Assembly: GCA_964623885.1 (NCBI GenBank)
Contig: CAZUVM010000007.1
Span: 1 to 40,220, forward strand
Origin: CAZUVM01 sp964623885
GTDB taxonomy: Bacteria > Verrucomicrobiota > Verrucomicrobiia > Limisphaerales > UBA8199
DNA: 40,220 nt
Reading direction: 5' to 3'
The position numbers were made by a program, and so were the translations under genes. This document shows positions 7,526 to 15,940 of this stretch, one piece after another. Numbering within the stretch: position 1 is the first letter of the stretch; the number at the start of each line of letters is the position of its first letter. A model generated the notes under the pieces. The model was not told the DNA's origin, ran no database searches, and worked only from the letters and a program-made list of their open reading frames with translations.

Positions 7526-8890
7526 TCACTCGGCAAGGATGCGCATTACCTTTTTGGCCAATTCGGGATTCGCGGCCATTTGGTCGCGGGCAAGTTGTCG
7601 GCTGCGGGTGGAGAGGTCGCGATTTAATGTTTGCAGGTCGGACTCAACCTGCGGCACGGCGATGAGACTGATGCTGCCCATCTCGTCTTTGGATTCTTCG
7701 CCCCAAGCGACATGGATCGGGGGGGTCGACGGGTTGTGCGGGTTTTCCGCCGAGTTGTCCCAATGAATTTCCGCCGACAGCGTGGTTCCTTTGGGCAACG
7801 GAACGAAGTCTTTGAAGTAATACCGGTCCTGCCAGGCGAAATCCCAGTCTTTGATGAGCAGCAGGGTCTTAACCTGGCCGTCTGGGAGCGTGGCTGTCAT
7901 CTTCATTTGGGTGGCGAGGTAATGTGCGTGCGCGCTGACGCCGACTCCATCCACTGAGACCGGCAAGGTGTAGGAATCGCGCAGGACAAAATCCTTTTCT
8001 CCGGCGGGAATATCGAGTCCCGAAAAGAGCGAATAATGCGGAGGCAGTTGAATACGCGTGATGTTTCGTTCAGGCGCCTTTTTGGCGAAGTAAAATCCGA
8101 TCTGCGATTTTTCAACCTCCGGCTTGCCGGTAGGATGGAAATGATATTGGACAATGAAGTCTGATCCCGCCGGCACTTTGAGCGCGAGGCCGTCCGGAAG
8201 GAAATGCGGTTGCGCGCCGACCGCCCAACCGCCGAGGGGAAGCACCTGGCGCCCGGCGCGCATGCCGTTGTAGCCGGGTTCGGCGCCCTGGGACGGGCGT
8301 TCGTGCGCGTGGCCGCTGCCATCGGCGAAATACAGGACGTGATGGACGACGGCGCGCGCCGAAGGCTTCATGTCTATGGCCGTGATCCATTTGTCCTCGG
8401 CCAAACCAAGTTGAACGGGAATGTTGCGATAAATGTCGGGCCCGTCGGCGGGAACATGAAAACCCGCAGGCATCTCAATCACGAGATCGGGTTCGCCCAA
8501 TTGCCAGCCCGAGGCGAATTTCGGCGGCGCGGGTTTTTGCGAGGAGCTGCCCTCGGGCATGCCGTCGGTCACCCAGGACTGAATCAGGGAGATTTGCTGG
8601 TCAGTGAGGCGACGTTCATCGCGATAGGCGTAGGAGGCCGGTTCGGCTTTCCACGGCGGCATGCGGTGCGACGCGGTGGCCTTGCCGATCGTTCTGCCCT
8701 TTCGGCGCGCATCCTCATATGACAACAGGGAAAACGGAGCCGCTTCGCCCGGACGATGGCACGGAGAACAGTTTTGGTAAATGATCGGGGCGACCTGGTT
8801 GTTGAACGTGACGGCGTCGCCCGCTTGAACGTTTTCTGCCGCGAATGTCAGCGCGAGAAACAGGGCGAGCAGTCCAAGATGGGTTTTCAT
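7526..8890 (-). CDS. c-type cytochrome fused to PHM-like copper type II monooxygenase
   Basis: An exported enzyme of 454 residues with a signal peptide ending near VQAG (23). A haem-c site CSPCH lies at 41-45 with likely axial Met77 (RMPPW). From about 130 onward the protein resembles the two-domain peptidylglycine alpha-hydroxylating monooxygenase (PHM) fold. It has HH at 183-184, His250 in VQYHF (PHM His172 position), HAH at 321-323 (His242/His244 position) and Met404 in KDEMG (Met314 position), so a full set of copper ligands appears present. It is expected to hydroxylate a substrate in the periplasm using copper and O2, with the haem domain a plausible electron donor; the substrate is unknown. 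It is divergent from the M61 peptidase gene across about 150 bp. Confidence 0.82.
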   Translation of the reverse strand: MKTHLGLLALFLALTFAAENVQAGDAVTFNNQVAPIIYQNCSPCHRPGEAAPFSLLSYEDARRKGRTIGKATASHRMPPWKAEPASYAYRDERRLTDQQISLIQSWVTDGMPEGSSSQKPAPPKFASGWQLGEPDLVIEMPAGFHVPADGPDIYRNIPVQLGLAEDKWITAIDMKPSARAVVHHVLYFADGSGHAHERPSQGAEPGYNGMRAGRQVLPLGGWAVGAQPHFLPDGLALKVPAGSDFIVQYHFHPTGKPEVEKSQIGFYFAKKAPERNITRIQLPPHYSLFSGLDIPAGEKDFVLRDSYTLPVSVDGVGVSAHAHYLATQMKMTATLPDGQVKTLLLIKDWDFAWQDRYYFKDFVPLPKGTTLSAEIHWDNSAENPHNPSTPPIHVAWGEESKDEMGSISLIAVPQVESDLQTLNRDLSTRSRQLARDQMAANPELAKKVMRILAE

Positions 8891-9042
8891 AAGGATGCGG
8901 TAATGAGTGCCATTGTTATGTGGCCGTTCATGGGTCGCAATTTTAAATGCGCTGGATGCGGAGTGCGCAACACTTCACACCCTATGACTCCGGGCTTGCA
9001 GTGCGGGCGGACGGTTGCCATCAATGATGTGTTACATTCCCT

Positions 9043-10980
9043 ATGAAACGTCATTTCGCGGTTTTTTTGCTCGCGTGCAGTGCGTGTCTGGTGACCACGG
9101 CGGCCCCAAGCACCGGACCACAGCCGGTTACGGGGCTCAACCCCATCGTGGCTCCGCAGGATGTGCCCTATCCAGGAGTGCTGCATATCTCGGTCAATGC
9201 CACCGACGTGGAACGACGAATCCTGCAGGTCCACGAGAGCGTTCCGGCCGCGGAAGGGCGCGAGTTGGTGCTGCTGCTGCCAGAGTGGCTGCCGGGATGG
9301 CACGCGCCCGGTGGGCGCGATCAAATCGACCGTCTCGCAGGTCTGAAAATCACTGCCGCCGGCAAGCCGGTCGTCTGGCATCGGGACGAGGTCAACATCT
9401 TCGCGTTTCATGTGGCGGTTCCGTCCGGCGCTTCGAGCCTGGATGTGGAATATCAGTACCTGTCGCCGCCTAGCGCCGACATCGGCACCGTTGAGATCAC
9501 GCCAAATATCCTGTTGTTCGAGTGGTCGTCGGTAGTGCTGTATCCGGCGGGTCATTTTGCGCGGCAAATCGCGGTCGAGGCGGACCTTAAAATTCCAGCG
9601 GGTTGGCACTTGGCGACGGCGCTGGCGCAGGCCGAGGGGTCCGGGCCCACGATCGCGTTTCAGCGCACTGACCTGGAGACGCTGGTAGATTCGCCGGTGT
9701 ATGCGGGCCGCTTATCCAAGCGGGTGGATCTGGATCCGGGCGGCGCAGCGCCCGTGTACTTGGATCTGTTCGCGGACCGGCCGCAGTCGCTGGAATCGAT
9801 GCCGGCACAAATCGCGGCGCACCGCTCGCTGATCCAGCAGGCTTACAAGCTCTTTGGCTCGCGACATTACAGTCACTACGACTTTCTGCTGAGCCTGAGC
9901 GAAGCCCTGGAGGAGAACGGTCTGGAGCACCACCAGTGCAGCGAGGACAGCGCGCAGCCCAACTACTTCACGGAATGGGATAAGACCCCGGATTTCCGGG
10001 ATCTCCTGCCCCACGAGTTCACGCATTCCTGGAACGGAAAATTCCGGCGACCGGCTGACCTGTGGACACCGAATTTCAATGTGCCAATGCGCAATAGCTT
10101 GCTGTGGGTTTATGAAGGCCAGACGGAGTACTGGGGCCAGGTGCTGACCGCGCGCTCCGGCCTGTGGAGCAAGGACCTGGCGCTGGAGGAGTTGGCGATG
10201 GTGGCGGCATTCTACACGGCGGAGAAAGGGCGCGAGTGGCGCCCGGTGCAGGACACCACCAACGATGAGATTGTCAGCCCCAGGCAGAGGCGCCAGCCGT
10301 GGACGAGTTGGCAGCGCTTTGAGGATTACTACCAGGTAGGCCAATTGATTTGGCTGGACGCCGACACACTTATCCGCGAACGCTCAAACGGGAAGCAAAG
10401 CCTCGATGATTTCGCGCGTTTGTTTTTCGGGATCAATGACGGCAGTTACACGCCGGTGACTTATTCCTTCGATGACGTGGTGGGAACGCTGAACCGGGTG
10501 CAGGCTTATGACTGGGCGAAGTTTCTGCGCGATCGCCTGGATGCGGTGAACATTGACCCGCCGCTGGACGGCATTGCGCGGGGCGGATATCGGCTGGTGT
10601 TCAACGCGACGCCGGGCGACATCTTCAAATCGCGCGAGTTGCGGGATAAAATCACCGACCTGACGTATTCCATTGGCCTGACAGTGGACAAGGATGGCAA
10701 GCTAAAAGACGTCCTCTGGGACGGTCCAGCCTACAAGGCGGCCCTGACGGTGGACACGGTGCTGGTGGCGGTAAACGGTGTCGCTTTCGATCCCGATCGC
10801 CTGAAAGAAGATATCACCACGGCGCGCACCGGCACGGAGCCGTTGCAATTGATCGTTCGCAACGGAGACCAATTCCGAGTCGTCGCGCTCGATTACCACG
10901 GCGGGCTGCATTATCCGCACCTGGAGCGCGACCCGGCCCACGCGGCGCTGTTGGATGATATTCTGGCGGCGAGAAAGTGA
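9043..10980 (+). CDS. M61 family metallopeptidase with C-terminal PDZ domain
   Basis: A zinc aminopeptidase-type protein of 645 residues. A signal peptide lies at about 1-22 (FAVFLLACSACLVTTA), so it acts in the periplasm or outside the cell. The N-terminal beta domain (40-245) is followed by the catalytic domain: GLEHHQCS at 293-300, zinc motif HEFTH at 324-328 and the third ligand Glu358 in YEGQTEY. A PDZ-like domain occupies roughly 525-620 (SIGLTVDKDGKL, LVAVNGVAFDPDRL). This order matches glycyl-aminopeptidase-like M61 enzymes. It probably trims peptides with small N-terminal residues. The gene is monocistronic and convergent with the OppF-type gene; its stop lies 23 bp before a heptamer-repeat array. 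Confidence 0.9.
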   Translation: MKRHFAVFLLACSACLVTTAAPSTGPQPVTGLNPIVAPQDVPYPGVLHISVNATDVERRILQVHESVPAAEGRELVLLLPEWLPGWHAPGGRDQIDRLAGLKITAAGKPVVWHRDEVNIFAFHVAVPSGASSLDVEYQYLSPPSADIGTVEITPNILLFEWSSVVLYPAGHFARQIAVEADLKIPAGWHLATALAQAEGSGPTIAFQRTDLETLVDSPVYAGRLSKRVDLDPGGAAPVYLDLFADRPQSLESMPAQIAAHRSLIQQAYKLFGSRHYSHYDFLLSLSEALEENGLEHHQCSEDSAQPNYFTEWDKTPDFRDLLPHEFTHSWNGKFRRPADLWTPNFNVPMRNSLLWVYEGQTEYWGQVLTARSGLWSKDLALEELAMVAAFYTAEKGREWRPVQDTTNDEIVSPRQRRQPWTSWQRFEDYYQVGQLIWLDADTLIRERSNGKQSLDDFARLFFGINDGSYTPVTYSFDDVVGTLNRVQAYDWAKFLRDRLDAVNIDPPLDGIARGGYRLVFNATPGDIFKSRELRDKITDLTYSIGLTVDKDGKLKDVLWDGPAYKAALTVDTVLVAVNGVAFDPDRLKEDITTARTGTEPLQLIVRNGDQFRVVALDYHGGLHYPHLERDPAHAALLDDILAARK

Positions 10981-11003
10981 CCACATAGGAGTGCATCTGC
11001 GGA

Positions 11004-11060
11004 ACGTTCAACGTCCAACCGTCCAACAGTCAACGCTTAACCTCGAACGCTCAACCCTCA
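11004..11060. repeat. degenerate heptamer tandem array
   Basis: Eight consecutive units fit ACNNTCA-like heptamers: ACGTTCA, ACGTCCA, ACCGTCCA (one extra base), ACAGTCA, ACGCTTA, ACCTCGA, ACGCTCA and ACCCTCA. The array separates the M61 gene from the convergent OppF-type gene, and its last units encode the final residues and stop codon of the latter. It resembles the short tandemly repeated heptamers described in some cyanobacteria in style only. Confidence 0.7.
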
Positions 11061-12016
11061 ACGGCGAGGTGGCAGGCGGCCCAATGGCCGGCGGTGATTT
11101 CGCGCCAGCCCGGAATCTCGGTAGCGCAACGCGGTTCAGCTACCGGACACCGGGGATGGAACGGGCAGCCGCTGGGTGGATGGATCGGTGAGGGCAGATC
11201 TCCGGGTAAAATCGTACGTTGACGTTTGGATTCAGGATCGATAACCGGAACAGCCGAGAGCAACGCCTGGGTGTAAGGATGTTTCGGGTTGCGAACGAGG
11301 TTAGGCGCAGGTGCCATTTCCACTAGTTTACCCAAATACATCACCATGATCCGGCGGCTCAGGTGTTCAACGACAGCGAGGTCGTGCGCGATGAAGAGAT
11401 AAGCGATTCCGTGTTGCTGCTGAAGATCGTGCAGCAGATTAATGATCTGTGCCTGGACGGAGACATCGAGAGCGCTGACTGGTTCGTCGCAAACGATCAA
11501 TTTGGGTTCGACTGCGAGCGCCCGCGCAATACCGATACGTTGACGCTGACCACCGCTGAACTCGTGGGGGTAACGATTCATCGCAGCCGAGTCGAGGCCA
11601 ACGGCGGTCAGCAAGGCCCGAATTCGTTCCCGCCGGGATGCACGGGTGCGCGCCAGGTGATGGATGTCCAGCGCCTCGCCGATGATAGACTCGACGGTTT
11701 GGCGCGGGTCTAACGAACCATAGGGGTCCTGAAAGATGATTTGCAGGCGGCGGCGTTGCGCGCGCTGAGCAGCGCGACCCATTCGCGTTAAATCTTCACC
11801 TTCAAAAAGAACCTGGCCCTCAGTCGGTTCGACGAGGCGCAAGATGGCGCGGGCGAGAGTAGATTTTCCGCAGCCGCTTTCTCCCACCAGGCCGAGGGTC
11901 TCACCCGATTCGAGGCTAAAGCTAACGCCATCGACGGCCCGGACATACTCATGCGTGCGTCCGAAAACTCCGTGCCGGACCGGGAAGTGGACTTTGAGTT
12001 GCGCGACGGTTAGCAT
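11051..12016 (-). CDS. oppF: oligopeptide/dipeptide ABC transporter ATP-binding protein
   Basis: A protein of 321 residues with the features of OppF/DppF: Walker A GESGCGKS at 45-52, Q-loop IIFQDPYGSLDPR, signature FSGGQRQRIGIARAL, Walker B LIVCDEPVSALD, and the C-terminal oligopeptide-ABC extension (HPYTQALLSAVP, then a Cys-containing CPFHPRCPVAEPRC tail). It hydrolyses ATP at the inner membrane to power peptide uptake through OppBC. It is an orphan here: no OppA, B, C or D gene lies within the window. The choice between oppF and dppF cannot be made from sequence alone. Its stop codon lies inside the heptamer array, so the extreme C-terminus may have been altered by repeat growth. Confidence 0.86.
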   Translation of the reverse strand: MLTVAQLKVHFPVRHGVFGRTHEYVRAVDGVSFSLESGETLGLVGESGCGKSTLARAILRLVEPTEGQVLFEGEDLTRMGRAAQRAQRRRLQIIFQDPYGSLDPRQTVESIIGEALDIHHLARTRASRRERIRALLTAVGLDSAAMNRYPHEFSGGQRQRIGIARALAVEPKLIVCDEPVSALDVSVQAQIINLLHDLQQQHGIAYLFIAHDLAVVEHLSRRIMVMYLGKLVEMAPAPNLVRNPKHPYTQALLSAVPVIDPESKRQRTILPGDLPSPIHPPSGCPFHPRCPVAEPRCATEIPGWREITAGHWAACHLAVEG

Positions 12017-12060
12017 GGACGGGATCAGGCTAGGGCAAGGCCAAAGCTGCCGTCAACCTC

Positions 12061-12753
12061 TCAGCCCCAACGGACGGAGAGGATTCCAGGGCAGGTGGCA
12101 AGATTCGCGACCACGGCGCCCGGGAGTTCAAATTGCCGCGAACGTTTCAGCTTCAGCTCGCAAGTCACGGTCCGGAACCGATTAGCGAAATCGCAACTCA
12201 CTTTCAGTGACAGAACCTTAGGTCCCAGCGCTTCAACGCGTTCGCGCAATTGTTGGTCGGAAAGAGAATCGAGCGGGGCGGTAACGGTCAGGACCGCGTA
12301 CCAGTCGCCCTCGATTTTCTTCTCAAGCGTGGACAAACCGTGCAGCGCGATGAGGGCGAGCACCAGACCGCAGATGCCGAGCTTGAAGTCACCCGCTCCA
12401 AAGGCAAGGCCGAGGATGGCTAGAAACCAAAGGGTGGCGGCCGTCGTCACGCCGCGGACGAAGTTATCATGCCGGAGAATTGTGCCTGCGCCGAGGAACC
12501 CAATGCCAGTGAGGATGCCGGCTGCCAAGCGCGCCGGATCTGCGCGCACGGAACCGCTCGGAGTGGAGTTTGCGCTTTGAACGAAAATCAATTCCGACGC
12601 GATCATGGCGACGGCGGATGCAACACAGACGAGAATATTGGTCCGCAAGCCGGCCGGCCGGCCGTGACTTTCCCGTTCCCAACCTACGATGAACCCGGCG
12701 GCAAAGGCCAACGCAAGGCGCAGGAGCGTGTCGGCAAAATGGATCGATGACAT
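12061..12753 (-). CDS. MgtC/SapB family membrane protein
   Basis: A protein of 230 residues. The ATG at 12753 begins the first membrane helix directly; the longer open frame reaches into the end of hemW and encodes no membrane-protein sequence. The N-terminal half carries four to five helices with the family signatures GFIVGWERESHGRPAGLRTN (21-40) and DPARLAAGILTGIGFLGAGTI (72-92). The C-terminal 80 residues form a soluble ACT-like domain (WYAVLTVTAPLD onwards). MgtC-family proteins sit in the inner membrane and affect magnesium and ATP homeostasis; SapB members are less defined. It lies downstream of hemW on the same strand with 163 bp between, and may be read from the same transcript. Confidence 0.85.
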   Translation of the reverse strand: MSSIHFADTLLRLALAFAAGFIVGWERESHGRPAGLRTNILVCVASAVAMIASELIFVQSANSTPSGSVRADPARLAAGILTGIGFLGAGTILRHDNFVRGVTTAATLWFLAILGLAFGAGDFKLGICGLVLALIALHGLSTLEKKIEGDWYAVLTVTAPLDSLSDQQLRERVEALGPKVLSLKVSCDFANRFRTVTCELKLKRSRQFELPGAVVANLATCPGILSVRWG

Positions 12754-12884
12754 ACCTTCTGAACGGAACGTAGCATTCGAAACAGCTTGATGAAATGGGA
12801 TGATACAAGGTGTCGGAAAAAAGCAGGGTCTTGCAGCCGCTTGCAAAATGCTGCCGGAGTGAGCGTTCAGCATTCCCAGCCGCT

Positions 12885-12903
12885 GCGAGCGGGGACCGCT
12901 CGC
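12885..12903. repeat. 19-nt hairpin after hemW, family copy A
   Basis: A perfect eight-pair stem GCGAGCGG/CCGCTCGC with a GGA loop, 13 nt downstream of the hemW stop on the minus strand. It shares 20 of 23 bases with 19541-19563, and one pair differs by a compensatory swap. There is no T-run, so it is not a canonical intrinsic terminator. Confidence 0.65.
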
Positions 12904-12916
12904 GCTCCGTCCGCAT

Positions 12917-14128
12917 TCAGCGCAGGAAGAGTTGCGCGGCTGCATCGGCGAACCGCAAGCCTTTGGGCGTCAGATGAAATCTTTCCGTGTCGCGGCGCCC
13001 CCATCCTTGATGTGCCAATTGCTCCATATCGCCATTCCATTCGTGGCGGAGATCGTGACCGGTAATTTGGCGAAACTGTTCGAACGGCCAACCAGCAACC
13101 ATTCTCAATCCAAAGGCGGCAGTTTCTCCCGCCCGTGACAGCGGCGAAAGTTCCTCGCGGGATTCAATCGCGCGCCGGCCGTGTTCGAGTTGTTTGCAAT
13201 AGAGCTGGGTGTTCGACCAATTCTTCGCCCGCACACCACGCACGTAGCTGGTGGCGCTCGGTCCCAATCCATAGAACGATCCCCCGCGCCAGTAATTGAC
13301 ATTGTGGCGGCAAGCCAGTTTTGGAATCCCCGGAGCCAAAGGACCATGGGTTGCCGTACGAGAGTCGGTTGTTTGGCGGCCTTGATTTGGGCAAGGATGG
13401 TTGCGCGCGAAGTTGGCGACTTCGTATTGATTTAAACCGGCCGCGGTAGCGCGGCTGACTAACTCGTCGTACATGGCGCAAGCAAGGTCTTCGTCTTCAT
13501 CGAATTCACCCGCGTGAAGCTGCGCATACAGCGCGGTGTCTTCCTCATAAATAACTTCGTAACTCGACAGATGTTCGCTGCCAAGCGCGAGCGCTTCACC
13601 GAGAGTCTGTTGCCACACCTGGAGGGTTTGGCCCGGAATCGCAAACATCAAATCCAGGTTGAGATTGTCAAAGCCCGCGCGGCGGAGCACGTCATATGAC
13701 TTGAACACCATTTCGCGCGTATGCACGCGTCCAAGTCGATCCAACAAGGCTTCATCGAGCGATTGCACACCCATCGAGATGCGGTTGACTCCGAACTCCC
13801 GCAGCAAGCTCGCTTTTTCCAGCGACACGGTCGCCGGGTTGCACTCGACCGTCCATTCCGCGGCGCCGAGCAGGTCGAGGCGTTCCATCGCTTCCAGCAC
13901 ACGCCGCCACTGGCTCAAATTCAATAATGACGGTGTGCCACCGCCAAAGAACACCGTTTCCGGTTTCAGATCTTGAGCCACTAATTCGAGCTCACGAATC
14001 AGCGCAGCGGCGTAACGGTTGATGACCTCACCGCTCGAAGGCTCGGAAAAGAACGCGCAGTACGAGCATTTCTGGGCGCAGAAAGGCACGTGCACATAGA
14101 GGCTGGTGATGGGCTCGCGTTCGAGCAT
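12917..14128 (-). CDS. hemW: HemW, radical-SAM haem chaperone
   Basis: A protein of 403 residues. The radical-SAM cysteines are C17-x3-C21-x2-C24 (CAQKCSYC) in the segment SLYVHVPFC; HemN-type enzymes have an additional upstream Cys that is absent here, which favours HemW. Further signatures are VFFGGGTPSLL, ECNPATV, GVNRISMGVQSLD, LNLDLMFAIPGQT, SSYEVIYEEDTALY and YEVANFAR. The C-terminal HemW domain (TAAFGLRMVAG, then LTPKGLRFADAAAQLFL) is complete. HemW binds haem and a 4Fe-4S cluster and hands haem to acceptor proteins in the cytoplasm; it is often misnamed coproporphyrinogen oxidase. It has no haem-pathway neighbours. An insert around 245-275 (HPCPNQGRQTTDSRTATHG) is longer than I expect for the family. 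Confidence 0.9.
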   Translation of the reverse strand: MLEREPITSLYVHVPFCAQKCSYCAFFSEPSSGEVINRYAAALIRELELVAQDLKPETVFFGGGTPSLLNLSQWRRVLEAMERLDLLGAAEWTVECNPATVSLEKASLLREFGVNRISMGVQSLDEALLDRLGRVHTREMVFKSYDVLRRAGFDNLNLDLMFAIPGQTLQVWQQTLGEALALGSEHLSSYEVIYEEDTALYAQLHAGEFDEDEDLACAMYDELVSRATAAGLNQYEVANFARNHPCPNQGRQTTDSRTATHGPLAPGIPKLACRHNVNYWRGGSFYGLGPSATSYVRGVRAKNWSNTQLYCKQLEHGRRAIESREELSPLSRAGETAAFGLRMVAGWPFEQFRQITGHDLRHEWNGDMEQLAHQGWGRRDTERFHLTPKGLRFADAAAQLFLR

Positions 14129-14228
14129 GGCATCAGTATACGGCAGTTGGACGATGACCGAAACTCGAAAGCCGATTCGAGGAGCACCCTAGCCAAGGCT
14201 GCAAGCCTCTGATAGCTTGCCGCCGGCT

Positions 14229-15005
14229 ATGTATTTCTGGGGCAAATGGATTTCCGATTGGATCGAGGGACTGGGGCGCTTGACCTTGTTGACCAAGGAC
14301 GCCGTAAGCTCGTTATTTACTTTCAAGGTCGCCTGGCGGGACTTCCTGTATCAGGTTTATTTTGTGGGCGTAAAATCCCAGTCGGTCGTGCTTATCACGG
14401 GGGCATTTACGGGAATGGTGTTGGGAGCTCAAACTTATTTCCAATTCCACAAAGTCAAAATGGACACCGCCACACTGGCAGTGGTGAGCGTGTCGATGTG
14501 CAGCGAGTTGGGGCCGGTGCTGACCGGGCTGATGGTGGCCGGCCGGGTCGGGGCGGCAATCGCGGCGGAGTTGGGCACCATGCGCGTGACCGAACAGATC
14601 GATGCGTTGCGGACGCTGGCCACGCATCCCGTGGATTACCTGGTCGTACCGCGCCTGGTGGCGCTGCATGCCGCGCTGCCGTTGCTTACCGCGGAATCAA
14701 TTACCATCGGCATCGGCGCCGGATACTTTGTAGGCGTTTATCTGCTGGGTATCGAACCCACTTATTTGTGGGCGAATATGTTGAAATATACCGGCACCTC
14801 CGACGTGGCGGTTGGGTTAATTAAAGCCGTTATTTTTGGTGGAATCGTAGCTATCATCGGCTGCTACAAGGGCATGTCTTGTGGCGAGGGTGCGGAGGGC
14901 GTGGGACGCGCAACGACTGAGGCGGTCGTTTATTCCTCCATTACCATCCTCATTTGCAACTTCTTTCTCACCCTGACGCTGGGAAAGATTCTGCACACGC
15001 TCTAG
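14229..15005 (+). CDS. mlaE: MlaE-type lipid ABC transporter permease
   Basis: A protein of 258 residues starting at ATG 14229 (a TTG four codons earlier is less likely). It has the MlaE/Ttg2B pattern: an N-terminal amphipathic helix (SDWIEGLGRL), then five to six membrane helices. The conserved core is FTGMVLGAQTYFQF, SELGPVLTGLMVAGRVGAAIAAELGTM and VTEQIDALRTLATHPVDYLVVPR. It is the inner-membrane channel of the maintenance-of-lipid-asymmetry system, which moves phospholipids between inner and outer membranes. mlaF starts on the next base after its stop, so the two are one transcript. The permease has no substrate-binding site visible in sequence. Confidence 0.92.
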   Translation: MYFWGKWISDWIEGLGRLTLLTKDAVSSLFTFKVAWRDFLYQVYFVGVKSQSVVLITGAFTGMVLGAQTYFQFHKVKMDTATLAVVSVSMCSELGPVLTGLMVAGRVGAAIAAELGTMRVTEQIDALRTLATHPVDYLVVPRLVALHAALPLLTAESITIGIGAGYFVGVYLLGIEPTYLWANMLKYTGTSDVAVGLIKAVIFGGIVAIIGCYKGMSCGEGAEGVGRATTEAVVYSSITILICNFFLTLTLGKILHTL

Positions 15006-15761
15006 ATGATCGAAGTTCGCAACCTGGCGAAGAGCTTCGGGGACCATAAGATCCTCGACGGCGTCAGTTTTCAGATCGATCGGGGCGAGTCGGTCGTGAT
15101 CATCGGCCGCAGCGGCGGGGGCAAAAGCGTGTTGCTCAAGCACCTCATCGCGCTGCTCAAGCCCGACGCCGGCGAAGTGCTCATCGACGGCGAGAACATC
15201 GTCCCCATGGACGAGCGGCAATTGCTTCGGGTGCGGCATAAATACGGCATGCTATTTCAAAGCGCCGCTTTGTTTGACTCAATGACCGTGGCCGAGAATA
15301 TCGCGTTTCCGCTGCGCCGCGAGCGGCAGTGCAACGATGCGGAAATTGCCCGGCGCGTTGCCCGCGTGCTGGAGTTGGTGGATTTGCCTGGCACCGAGAA
15401 CAAAAAGCCTTCTGAACTCTCGGGCGGCATGCGCAAACGCGTTGGCCTGGCACGAGCGATTGTTTACGAGCCGCAGATCGTGCTCTATGACGAGCCAACG
15501 ACCGGTCTGGACCCTATCGTCTCGGACAGCATCGACAAGCTGATCCTGCGCGTGCGCGATCGGCTGGACGTGACTTCAGTCGTGGTCACGCACGACATGC
15601 GCAGCGCCCGCCGGATCGGCCAGCGGATTTTAATGTTGCACGATAGAAAAATCTACGCGACCGGCACTCCCGACCAGATCTTTCAATCGCATGACCCCGT
15701 CGTGCGCCAGTTCGTCGAAGGCGTAGCAGACGAGGCTGACGTGAAGGAGTTCCTGGCATGA
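15006..15761 (+). CDS. mlaF: MlaF-type lipid ABC transporter ATPase
   Basis: A protein of 251 residues that drives the MlaE permease. Walker A is GRSGGGKS at 34-41, the Q-loop is MLFQSAALFDSMTV, the signature LSGGMRKRVGLARAI, Walker B IVLYDEPTTGLDP and the switch His in VVVTHDM. The GGMRKR form of the signature and the C-terminal VRQFVEGVADE tail are characteristic of MlaF/Ttg2A/Mkl ATPases. It begins immediately after the mlaE stop (zero spacing). A 59-codon open frame overlaps its stop by ATGA, and mlaD follows 179 bp on. It is a cytoplasmic, membrane-associated ATPase. Confidence 0.93.
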   Translation: MIEVRNLAKSFGDHKILDGVSFQIDRGESVVIIGRSGGGKSVLLKHLIALLKPDAGEVLIDGENIVPMDERQLLRVRHKYGMLFQSAALFDSMTVAENIAFPLRRERQCNDAEIARRVARVLELVDLPGTENKKPSELSGGMRKRVGLARAIVYEPQIVLYDEPTTGLDPIVSDSIDKLILRVRDRLDVTSVVVTHDMRSARRIGQRILMLHDRKIYATGTPDQIFQSHDPVVRQFVEGVADEADVKEFLA

Positions 15762-15937
15762 AACCTGTGCGTGCGAACTACCTGGTGTATGCCTGCCGTC
15801 GGCGGGCGCATCTTGGCACAACCACCGAGGGCGGGAACGGCTCGGCACTGACAGCATTCAAAAGCGAGGGCTGCGGGACGAAACATCCCCGCCCCGGTCG
15901 CAGAGGGGGCTCGGACAGACAACTACCCGAATTCTGA
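15758..15937 (+). CDS. possible small coupled ORF between mlaF and mlaD
   Basis: A frame of 59 codons starts in a four-base ATGA overlap with the mlaF stop and ends 3 bp before the mlaD ATG, so it fills the gap exactly. The product (MKPVRANYLVYACRRRAHLG, then Gly/Arg-rich) has no hydrophobic segment and no resemblance to a family I know. Spacing argues for translation through the gap, while composition argues for a degraded repeat or a coupling spacer. Treat as uncertain. Confidence 0.25.
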   Translation: MKPVRANYLVYACRRRAHLGTTTEGGNGSALTAFKSEGCGTKHPRPGRRGGSDRQLPEF

Positions 15938-15940
15938 TTT

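Noticed and set aside
12917..12945. Extended N-terminus of the MgtC/SapB frame running into the end of hemW
   Set aside because: The added 64 residues are not hydrophobic or conserved in style; the ATG at 12753 starts the first membrane helix.
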